Source: JBEHWX01 sp048498995 (GTDB lineage: Bacteria > Bacteroidota > Ignavibacteria > OLB7). Taken from it: 36,168 nucleotides of DNA. Position numbers and translations under genes: made by a program. This document shows, in pieces, positions 1 through 20,090 of the stretch (the stretch's first letter is position 1; each line of letters opens with the position of its first letter). The DNA lies in contig JBEHWX010000060.1 in assembly GCA_048498995.1 (NCBI GenBank), positions 1-36,168 of the forward strand, in the 5' to 3' direction. Below the pieces are notes generated by a model. That model made no database searches. It saw only the letters and a program-made list of their open reading frames with translations, and was not told the DNA's origin.

Positions 1-13425
<13,425 letters not shown>

Positions 13426-13430
13426 GACTA

Positions 13431-13437
13431 ACCTCCT
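13431..13437 (-). promoter_or_regulatory. Shine-Dalgarno of the megasynthase gene
   Basis: A perfect AGGAGGT on the minus strand, 5 nt upstream of the ATG at 13425. It fixes the start of the giant frame. The alternative in-frame ATG 11 codons further in has no such site. Confidence 0.85.
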
Positions 13438-13513
13438 GTTGAGCGTTGCTTCGTTGCGGACATCCCTTCGATGCCGGGGCTTCCAGGGAGGAAGCCGCCG
13501 GCGTGACCCCGAT

Positions 13514-14353
13514 TCAGGAGGGGCGGCTCAGGTCGCCGAGCTCCCGATAGACTTTCCGCGGGCCGCGTCCGAATCCGGTGGGCGGCGGCGCATGTCGGTT
13601 CAATCCGAGCCGATCGTGTCCTCGACAGACGAAGACCGCGAAGTCGCTCCAATCGCCGTTCTCGTTCCGCGTGCTCGCGTCGCCGCGGACATTGGTGGAG
13701 GCGTAGCAGATCTGAATGCCGCATCGCCTCCGGGCCGAGTCGTTGCCGTCGGAACAGTGGATCGTCAGCGGATGGTGAAGCGACATCTGGCCGGCCTTCA
13801 GCGGGAGCGCGACCGATTCGGTGGCATCGAAGAACGCCTCGTCGGTGTGAAACGGAAGCAGCGCCGCCTGCCCTCCGCGTGGCCCGGGGCGGTAGCAGTG
13901 GTGCCGGACTTCGCCGAGCAGATGAGAGCGGGGAACCATCCTCAGACATCCGTTCTCCTCGTCGGCATCGTCGAACGCCAGCCACGCGGTGACCAGCTCG
14001 AGCGGCCGGAGCGGCCAGTCGTGGCAGTCCTGATGCCACGGCACATACAGCCCCTCGAACGGCATCTTGCACATGATGTTCGAGCCCCATTGGTAGAAAT
14101 CCGGGCCGAGCAGATCCTCGATGCAGTCAAGAATGCGCGGGTGCATCACCAGATCGTACAGCCAGGTATTCTGCTTCTCCCATCCGTCCATCACGTACGG
14201 AGTCTCCCCGTCGAACAGCAGCTGGCAGAGGCGGTCGAATCCGTCGTGAAGCATTGCGATCTCCTCACCCTCGAAGACCGTGATGCTCGGAATGAACCCC
14301 TCTCGGGTATACTGTTCGATATCGGCCGGTGTCAATCCCTTCAGCGTGTTCAT
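13514..14353 (-). CDS. PhyH-family Fe(II)/2-oxoglutarate dioxygenase
   Basis: A 279-residue protein of the phytanoyl-CoA dioxygenase type, the usual length for the family. The iron triad is visible as His107-x-Asp109 in PWHQDC and His199 in LTIHCSDGN, with an Arg-rich stretch 9-11 residues further on for 2-oxoglutarate. The second ligand is Asp rather than Gly or Ala, so hydroxylation is more likely than halogenation. It lies between the starter ligase and the megasynthase, 88 nt before the latter, and shares their strand. The likely role is tailoring hydroxylation of an acyl chain or a carrier-bound amino acid. The start is the ATG at 14353, where similarity begins. No clear ribosome site is seen there, and the open frame extends upstream to 14548 with low-complexity sequence. 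Confidence 0.87.
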   Translation of the reverse strand: MNTLKGLTPADIEQYTREGFIPSITVFEGEEIAMLHDGFDRLCQLLFDGETPYVMDGWEKQNTWLYDLVMHPRILDCIEDLLGPDFYQWGSNIMCKMPFEGLYVPWHQDCHDWPLRPLELVTAWLAFDDADEENGCLRMVPRSHLLGEVRHHCYRPGPRGGQAALLPFHTDEAFFDATESVALPLKAGQMSLHHPLTIHCSDGNDSARRRCGIQICYASTNVRGDASTRNENGDWSDFAVFVCRGHDRLGLNRHAPPPTGFGRGPRKVYRELGDLSRPS

Positions 14354-14552
14354 GGGCGTGGTGAATACGTGGATGCGATATGTGGAAACAATGTGAGTCG
14401 TCCGGCAACGGTGCGTGGCGCCGTGCTGGTGAAGGCCCGCCGGTGATCGCGGATGTGCCGCGTGAGGTCCATCTTCGTCCGAGCCGGCCGGAGCCGTGCG
14501 CGTCCGGCCTGTTCCACCGGGCGGGCCCGGCTCCGAAAGGCCGCGCACGGCA

Positions 14553-16691
14553 TCAGCTCCCGCGAACGTGCCGGTCGAGGCTGCCGACCACGCGGTCGAG
14601 TCGGCCGATCAGGTCGCGGATCTCCCTCAGAAGTCGACGCGCCTCTCCGGCAACGGAATCATCGGCAACGGAATCATCGGCAACGGAATCATCGGCAACG
14701 GAATCATCGGCAGCGGAATCATCGGTGGCGGAATTATCCGCGGCCGGCTCGACGACGTCGGTCCCGAGCACGCGGTCACATGCCCGCCGATGCGCGGAAC
14801 GGAGGTGGCGGGCCAACGCGCCGACCGAGCCATGCTCGAACAGCAGTATCGGTGAGAGCGCCACTCCCAGCTCGCGCTCGAGGATCGCGACCGACTCGAC
14901 CATCCTGATCGAATCGAGGCCGATCTCCAGGAACTCGTCCTCGATGGCAACGGACCGTCCACCGAGAGGCTCGCGCAGAAGCTCCATCAACCATGCCTCC
15001 ATCGTCGCGTCCTCGCTCCCCTCGTCCGGGCTCACCGCATCCGCGCTCGCCATATCCTCGAGGCACGTGGGAACGGTCGCGCCGGACGCGGTCGCGCCAG
15101 ACGCGGTCGCGCCGGACGCGGTCGCGCCATGGGGGGAGGTTAGGCCGAGCCGCTCGGCCAGGCCGATGCGCTGGAGCTTGCCGGTCGGACCCTTCGGCAG
15201 CTCGTCGAGAACGAGGATCGTCCGCGGAACCTTGAAGTAGCTCAGACGAGCGGCCACGACATCGGAGAGCTCGGCCGCCGTCGGCGTGGCTCCGTCGGCG
15301 GCAACCACGGCGGCCGCGACGATCTCGCCGAGCCGTGGATGCGGCATCGGGAAGGCGACCGCCTCGGCGACCGACGGGTGAGCCTTCAGGGCCTCCTCGA
15401 CCTCGTACGGCGAGATCTTCTCCCCTCCCCTGACGATCAACTCCTTGAGACGGCCGGTGATCGTCAGATATCCGTCCCGGTCCATCATTCCCTGATCACC
15501 GGTTCTGAAATAGCCGTTGACGAATGCCCGCGCGTTCGCCTCCGGATCGTTCTCGTAGCCGTGCATCATGCCGCCACCGCGCACCACGATTTCCCCCACC
15601 TCGCCGGGGGGAAGGATCCGGCCATGCTCTCCCATGATCGCCACGGTGGGGCCGGCCGGGATGCCGACCGTTCCCGGGCGGCGCTGGCGCGGCGGCAGCG
15701 GTCCCGAAGCGATCGATTCCACCTCCGTCATGCCGTACGCCTCGATCACCGGCGCTCCGAGGAGCTCCTCCAGCTCCGCCTGGAGCCTGGATCCGAGACT
15801 CGCCGAGGAGGATCTGATGAATCGTAGCCGGTGTCCGTCGCAGATGCCGCGATGCCGCTCGAGATACGTCGCCACGCTCCGGTGGATCGTCGGCACCGCC
15901 GAATACCAGCTTGGGGCCAGCTCGACGAGGCGCGCGGCGAACTTCGCGGCGTCGAACCCCGGCTCGCAGATGATGCTCCCGCCGGAGATCAGCGACGCCA
16001 CCAGCGCGTTGATGATCCCATGTACATGAAACAGCGGCATCACGTTCAGGCACCGATCCGAGGGACGCAGCTCCAGCGCGCGGGCGATGCTTTGCCCGGA
16101 CGTGATGATGTTTCCCCGCGTCAGCGGCACGATCTTCGGGCGCGACGTTGTTCCCGATGTGTGGAGGACCAGTGCCGTCTCGCCGGTCAGGCACTCGGTA
16201 TCAGCATCGGCCGCGGCCCTGGACCAGCCACCGATGGGGCGCAACCGGAACCAGGCGCCGCGCCCCTCGCGCTCCAGCCCGATCACCCGCGCGCCGGTTC
16301 GGCCGGCCGCGGCGATCGAGGATGGAATCGACACATCGCACACCACCGCCGCGAGTCCGAGATCCGCGACAACGAACTCGAGCTCGGCCGCCCGGCACAT
16401 CGGGTTGATCGGCGCGGCAACGGCCGAGGAGATCGTCGCAAGCAGCATGATCGCCATCTCGGGTCCGTTCGGCAGAAGGAGACCGACACGATCGTCGGGG
16501 CCGATGCCGAGGTCGCGCAGCATGGCGATACTCTCCTCCAGCCGCGCGTGGAGGTCGGCGTGGGTCACCACCTCGCGCCGCGATACGACGATCGCGGGGT
16601 GATCTCCGATCGTCGAGGCCAGCCGCGAGAAGATCCGGGAGAAGGTGGCGTTCATCGGATCGACCGGCATCGAATCCTGAAGGCTCGTCAT
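14553..16691 (-). CDS. Acyl-adenylating ligase fused to an acyl carrier domain (starter loading)
   Basis: A 712-residue protein. Residues 15-510 form an ANL-superfamily adenylating ligase with the loop LHTSGTTSRPK (176-186), EAYGMTE (318-323), FRTGD and PKGPTGKLQR near the end. The wording resembles the oxalyl-CoA synthetase/AAE3 branch more than classical FAAL enzymes. A GATAS-repeat linker follows, then a carrier domain with the phosphopantetheine serine at 594 in EIGLDSIR. After it come an acidic DDSVA repeat and a C-terminal amphipathic helix of about 30 residues that could dock to the megasynthase. It probably activates a carboxylic or fatty acid and hands it to the first C domain. The ATG at 16691 is preferred (AGG 8 nt upstream). 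The frame extends to 16793 without a ribosome site. The acid used is unknown. Confidence 0.9.
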   Translation of the reverse strand: MTSLQDSMPVDPMNATFSRIFSRLASTIGDHPAIVVSRREVVTHADLHARLEESIAMLRDLGIGPDDRVGLLLPNGPEMAIMLLATISSAVAAPINPMCRAAELEFVVADLGLAAVVCDVSIPSSIAAAGRTGARVIGLEREGRGAWFRLRPIGGWSRAAADADTECLTGETALVLHTSGTTSRPKIVPLTRGNIITSGQSIARALELRPSDRCLNVMPLFHVHGIINALVASLISGGSIICEPGFDAAKFAARLVELAPSWYSAVPTIHRSVATYLERHRGICDGHRLRFIRSSSASLGSRLQAELEELLGAPVIEAYGMTEVESIASGPLPPRQRRPGTVGIPAGPTVAIMGEHGRILPPGEVGEIVVRGGGMMHGYENDPEANARAFVNGYFRTGDQGMMDRDGYLTITGRLKELIVRGGEKISPYEVEEALKAHPSVAEAVAFPMPHPRLGEIVAAAVVAADGATPTAAELSDVVAARLSYFKVPRTILVLDELPKGPTGKLQRIGLAERLGLTSPHGATASGATASGATASGATVPTCLEDMASADAVSPDEGSEDATMEAWLMELLREPLGGRSVAIEDEFLEIGLDSIRMVESVAILERELGVALSPILLFEHGSVGALARHLRSAHRRACDRVLGTDVVEPAADNSATDDSAADDSVADDSVADDSVADDSVAGEARRLLREIRDLIGRLDRVVGSLDRHVRGS
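14649..14738 (-). repeat. 15-bp minisatellite, six units, coding for an acidic linker
   Basis: Six head-to-tail 15-bp units, four of them identical (ggcaacggaatcatc on the plus strand) and two diverged, lie in frame in the ligase gene. They encode repeated DDSVA between the carrier domain and the C-terminal helix. The length is a multiple of three per unit, so copy-number change would keep the frame and alter only linker length. Confidence 0.9.
15076..15129 (-). repeat. 15-bp minisatellite, about 3.6 units, coding for a GATAS linker
   Basis: Three full 15-bp units (gtcgcgccggacgcg, the middle one with one change) plus a partial fourth encode repeated GATAS between the adenylating domain and the carrier domain of the ligase. 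It has the same period as the second minisatellite in this gene but an unrelated unit sequence. Confidence 0.88.
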
Positions 16692-16807
16692 GGCGATTGC
16701 CTGATGGTGTGAGTGAATCCGGACGGATACGTGATGGCGAGACGCGTGTCGGCCGTTGAAGCTCGGGTCCGTGAGCATCGTGCCCTGGAGCATCGGACGG
16801 CCGGATA

Positions 16808-17143
16808 TCAGGCGCCCGGCGCTCCGGTCCGCGACGATCGGCCGGAACTCGGCTCGCGCGCCGGCGGCTGCATCCCGAACATATCGGCGACTTCCCGCAG
16901 GCGCGCTTCGAGCTCGGCGGCGCCGACCCGTTTCGCCTCGAGAATCGAGGCCAGCATCGCCAGCGCCTCGCGGGCGCGTGCCGGCTCCATCGGTGCATCT
17001 GCGGTCTGTTCCGCCCAGGCCCGGATTCTCCGCGTCGGCTCGATCACGTCACGCGCGTAGTTATCCGCGTCGAAATTTCCGTTGGGGGTGCAGACGATCG
17101 CTTTCAGTATCGTCCCGAGCAGTGTCGGAGTCTGAATGGCCAT
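16808..17143 (-). CDS. Small protein of unknown function in the NRPS/PKS cluster (111 aa)
   Basis: I do not recognise this protein. The ATG at 17143 is preceded by GAGG at 8 nt. The first 18 residues are hydrophobic and Cys-containing (IQTPTLLGTILKAIVC). They are followed by a polar stretch (NGNFDADNYARDVIEP) and then a strongly helical, charged region (about 48-93), ending in a Pro/Ser/Arg-rich tail. There are no metal-binding or catalytic motifs. It lies between the kinase-like gene (116-nt gap) and the starter ligase (116-nt gap) on the same strand, so it is probably co-expressed. It could be an accessory or immunity protein, or a peptide substrate. No function is assigned. Confidence 0.7.
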   Translation of the reverse strand: MAIQTPTLLGTILKAIVCTPNGNFDADNYARDVIEPTRRIRAWAEQTADAPMEPARAREALAMLASILEAKRVGAAELEARLREVADMFGMQPPAREPSSGRSSRTGAPGA

Positions 17144-17259
17144 GATGAGTACCTCGTCGGGATTGATTGCCGCGATCTTCGATGAGCGTTGCGCCGCCGC
17201 GCGCCGCGATGCGCGCGAGGATGCCGGGGCCGGCGCGTTGCGGACGCACCGGCCGGTGA

Positions 17260-18495
17260 TTATTCGACGACGCCGTCCAGTACCGGCGCGTCCACGGGAA
17301 ATCCGAATCCGCTCCGTACCTGGGGGAACACATCCAGATGATCCTGAATGATATCGCGCACCACCTCGCGCGGAATCGGCCGATAGCTTTCCCGATATCC
17401 CTGGCGCACGGCGTCGATGAACGCGTTGCCGAACAGCGCGATCGATTTCGGCCGCATATCGGTCAGGAACACGAAGCTTTCGCTGCAGTAATTGTTGAAT
17501 TCCATCCGCATGATGTGCGTGGCGATCTCCCGGGAATAGGCGCTCATGCTGTTGGTGCCGCCGTCGAAGTCGACGATGCTGATCTCCCCGGATGCATCGA
17601 CGACCTCGTTGCCGAACCAGGAGCTGCCGATGCCGCGGACGTAGCCGGCGTCGTGAACGCGGCGGTACATCGACCCGACGCTGAGGCCGAGCAATTCGAC
17701 GCGTTCGAGGATGTGCGGCCACGATGAAAGGGTTCTGGCAACCGGAATTCCCTTCGCCTCGAAAAATCCGGAATGGGGATCGTAGGCCAGCCTCCCCTGC
17801 TCGAATGCCTCGGCAAGCACGGGCGAGAGCGCCATGTGCACCAGCTCGTCGACGCGCAGGTCGCTTTCGACCTCGGTCACGACCGCGCCGATCGAGCGCT
17901 TGGCGAACGGAGAATCCGGAAGCGCCGAGATCATGATCACGCCGACCGGACGGTACGCGCGGCACAGGCCGTTGTCGTTCAGGATCTGGGTCATCCTGCA
18001 CTCGATCAGCGCGTCCGGAAATCCCATGAGCCCTCCCATCTGCCGCTGCGTGAGCTCGAAGTGATCACCGTCGCGGGGAATGCTGATATGCGTGTCGAAC
18101 GGCTCCTCGATGAATCCGCGATCGGCCAGCCCGCAGCGCTTGATCTTGTAGGTCGTTCCCTCGCTCCGGAACAATGCCGAGCCGCCGCCGGAGCTGAGTC
18201 CGATGGCCCAGTAGTCATCGGCCATGGGGTTGAAGGGACCCTTGCGGACGAAGGGAATCGAGTTGATCTCCGCCACGCTCCGTGGAGGGGTGAGCTCGCC
18301 GTCGATCATGCGGAACAGAAGCGAGCCACCCACGCTTCTCAGCAGCGTCAACCGCCTCGGCGCCAGATCCGGCTGGCGCTTCAGGCTGAATTCGATCGTC
18401 GAGAGCCACCCGCTGGAGTTGCCATAGGCCCCGTAGGGGAAGGCGAAGTCGAACTCGTCGAAGCTCTTCGGTATCTGCGGAACAATCGATTCCAC
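17260..18495 (-). CDS. Kinase-fold protein, atypical, in the biosynthetic cluster
   Basis: A 411-residue protein. The landmarks match a kinase-like fold, although I cannot place it in a named family. A Gly-rich turn (GLSSGGGSALF, about 99-109) is followed by a lysine pair in TYKIKRC (117/119). A possible helix-C glutamate is at 165. A catalytic-loop-like stretch follows (HDAGYVRG, His281 to Gly288), then Asn296 and VDFDGG (Asp309, Asp311) in the place of the DFG metal site. The first 95 residues are unrelated to known kinase parts. The start is taken as GTG at 18495 because GAGG lies 6 nt upstream; a TTG at 18501 abuts that site. Possible roles are phosphorylation of the neighbouring small protein, self-resistance by phosphorylating the product (as Vph and Cph do in viomycin and capreomycin producers), or making O-phosphoserine for SbnA. 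All three are inference. Confidence 0.8.
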   Translation of the reverse strand: MESIVPQIPKSFDEFDFAFPYGAYGNSSGWLSTIEFSLKRQPDLAPRRLTLLRSVGGSLLFRMIDGELTPPRSVAEINSIPFVRKGPFNPMADDYWAIGLSSGGGSALFRSEGTTYKIKRCGLADRGFIEEPFDTHISIPRDGDHFELTQRQMGGLMGFPDALIECRMTQILNDNGLCRAYRPVGVIMISALPDSPFAKRSIGAVVTEVESDLRVDELVHMALSPVLAEAFEQGRLAYDPHSGFFEAKGIPVARTLSSWPHILERVELLGLSVGSMYRRVHDAGYVRGIGSSWFGNEVVDASGEISIVDFDGGTNSMSAYSREIATHIMRMEFNNYCSESFVFLTDMRPKSIALFGNAFIDAVRQGYRESYRPIPREVVRDIIQDHLDVFPQVRSGFGFPVDAPVLDGVVE

Positions 18496-18703
18496 GTGCA
18501 ACCTCGTTGTGTCGTTGTGATGATGCGTGGTCGGGATGTCATGACGGCGCCACCATGCGCCGATGCATCGTGACGCCGGAAGGATGACGTCGCCTTGATG
18601 AGTCGGTCCCGCGACGCCGCCACGCGCCGTCGGTCGCGACGCCGGTTCACGGCGCCGGACTCCGAGGAACGAACCGTGGCGGGCGGGATCGGGGATACGA
18701 GCC

Positions 18704-18738
18704 CGCCTCCAGGCCGGCGGATTGCCTGCCTGGAGGCG
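18704..18738 (-). terminator. Hairpin behind the 80-residue protein gene, possible attenuator
   Basis: A perfect 11-bp inverted repeat (cgcctccaggc and gcctggaggcg) with a 13-nt loop begins 22 nt after the stop codon of the small gene. It has no T-run on its minus-strand 3' side, so it is not a textbook terminator. It could be a partial terminator or an mRNA-stabilising end, making the small protein more abundant than the downstream enzymes. Confidence 0.6.
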
Positions 18739-18759
18739 AAGCTCAACGACGGCGTGAGA

Positions 18760-19002
18760 TCAGCAGCGCGTGCCGCTCGGCAGGCCGAGCACCGAGTTAT
18801 CGTAGGACACGTTGCTGTCGACCAGGCTGAGAAGCGTGTTCTTCAGACTGCAGATCGAGGTCGCGGCGCTCTGATTGGCGCTGATGAGGGTGTTGGCGGC
18901 GGAGCTTCCGTCCCCCTTGAGCCCGTTGATGTCGTCGGAAAGCGTCCGGTTGAGCCTCGTGAGCTCGTTGACGACGCCATTGAGCTGATCGATTGTAAGC
19001 AT
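18760..19002 (-). CDS. 80-residue Cys-terminated small protein, candidate precursor or scaffold peptide
   Basis: I do not recognise this family. The ATG at 19002 has a good AAGGAG site 8 nt upstream. Residues 1-30 carry regularly spaced Leu/Ile/Val (MLTIDQLNGVVNELTRL and on), which suggests an amphipathic helix. The middle is Ser/Ala/Asn-rich, and the tail reads VLGLPSGTRC. Cysteines are at 51 and at the very C-terminus (80). It lies 74 nt after sbnB and before the kinase-like gene, and is followed by a strong hairpin, a layout often seen for highly expressed peptide genes. The helical leader, small-residue core and terminal Cys recall ribosomal peptide precursors, but no known RiPP maturase is visible. 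It might instead be a carrier-like or structural partner. Confidence 0.72.
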   Translation of the reverse strand: MLTIDQLNGVVNELTRLNRTLSDDINGLKGDGSSAANTLISANQSAATSICSLKNTLLSLVDSNVSYDNSVLGLPSGTRC

Positions 19003-19076
19003 GGTTTCAACTCCTTGCTTGGTTGTTGTACATCGCCCATGTGGTGGGCCTGATTGTGAGCACCGTTCACGGCGGA

Positions 19077-20090
19077 TTATCGCCGCAGCCAATGCTCCGG
19101 AAAGAACGATGGAACGATCGCGCCCGCCCCGTTGTCCCGGGCAAGCCTCTGTGCCTCCACGGCCAGCGCGAGGTCGAGCACGCCGAGACCGAAGGGACTG
19201 AACACCGTCACCGCGTCGCTGGCGCCACCGATGCGCCCCAGCAGCAGCTCGCCGAGTGTTCCGTCGATGAATTCCCGATGTCCGACCAACTGCTCGGCCA
19301 GGTGCGCCGAGGTGCGCGCGCGGCAGACATGGTCGACGTCGTCGACGATGTTCCGCGATGCCAGCAAAATCGACGGGCTCAGGTCCCGCAGGGAAACATG
19401 GAGGATGACGGTGCCGGGAGCGACGGCCGGAAGCTGGTCGACATGTGGCTCCAGCGCGGTGGTGGCGAACGAGATCAGCGTATTCCGCGCAAGCACTTCT
19501 CCGATGCTCGCGGCGCGCTCGACGCGCAGATCCTTCCGGATCGCGTGGAGCTTCCCGGCGAAGGACGCGACAGCGTCCGGACGGAGATCGTGGAGGTCGA
19601 CCCGATCGATCCCGGGAAGCGCGGCGACGATGAACCTGACGATCTCGAAATTGATCGGTCCGCATCCGACGATGCCGAGGGTGGTTCCGCCGTCGCCGAG
19701 CCGCGCCGCCGCCAGCGCGGCGCTCGCCGCGGTCCGCTTGGCGCTGATGACCGATCCCTCGGCCATCAGTGTCGGGCGGCCGGTCAGGTTGTCGTTCAGG
19801 ATGATGACGGCCGAGGCTCTCTCGAGGGATCGCTCGCGGTTCGCGGGATACGACGAGATCCATTTGATGCCCGCGGCATCGACATCTCCCCCCAGATAGG
19901 CCGGAAGCGCGATGATCCGGTTATCGGGTCTGCCGGGAAATCCGAGGAAGGTCGAGGCCGGCAGGAAGGAGTCGCCGAGCGCATGGAGCCTGTAGGCATG
20001 CTCGACGGCGTTCATGATCTCCAGCTCCCGTCCGTCGAACAACGCGAGCACATCCTCGCCGGTAAGTATCCGGATGGCGTCGTCGCTCAT
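19077..20090 (-). CDS. sbnB: SbnB-like N-(1-amino-1-carboxyethyl)-glutamate dehydrogenase
   Basis: A 337-residue member of the ornithine cyclodeaminase/mu-crystallin family. The segment AGIKWISSYPAN followed by ERASAVIILND is the SbnB pattern, and the NAD-binding site is GIVGCGPIN (about 140-148). In staphyloferrin B biosynthesis SbnB oxidatively splits N-(1-amino-1-carboxy-2-ethyl)-glutamate to L-2,3-diaminopropionate and 2-oxoglutarate. The gene starts inside the sbnA stop codon (ATGA overlap) behind AGGAGGT at 6 nt, so the two are translationally coupled. In an NRPS cluster this pair supplies Dap as a building block, which predicts a Dap-selecting module, probably left of the window. Confidence 0.92.
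   Translation of the reverse strand: MSDDAIRILTGEDVLALFDGRELEIMNAVEHAYRLHALGDSFLPASTFLGFPGRPDNRIIALPAYLGGDVDAAGIKWISSYPANRERSLERASAVIILNDNLTGRPTLMAEGSVISAKRTAASAALAAARLGDGGTTLGIVGCGPINFEIVRFIVAALPGIDRVDLHDLRPDAVASFAGKLHAIRKDLRVERAASIGEVLARNTLISFATTALEPHVDQLPAVAPGTVILHVSLRDLSPSILLASRNIVDDVDHVCRARTSAHLAEQLVGHREFIDGTLGELLLGRIGGASDAVTVFSPFGLGVLDLALAVEAQRLARDNGAGAIVPSFFPEHWLRR

Noticed and set aside
13514..14353. Non-heme iron halogenase
   Set aside because: Halogenases of this fold replace the Asp ligand with Gly or Ala; here HQD keeps Asp109.
14649..14738. CRISPR-like short repeat array
   Set aside because: The units are 15 bp, directly adjacent without spacers, and lie in frame in a coding sequence.
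17260..18495. SbnI-type free serine kinase to feed SbnA
   Set aside because: SbnI is a ParB-like protein; this sequence instead shows kinase-fold landmarks. Serine phosphorylation remains possible but cannot be claimed by homology.
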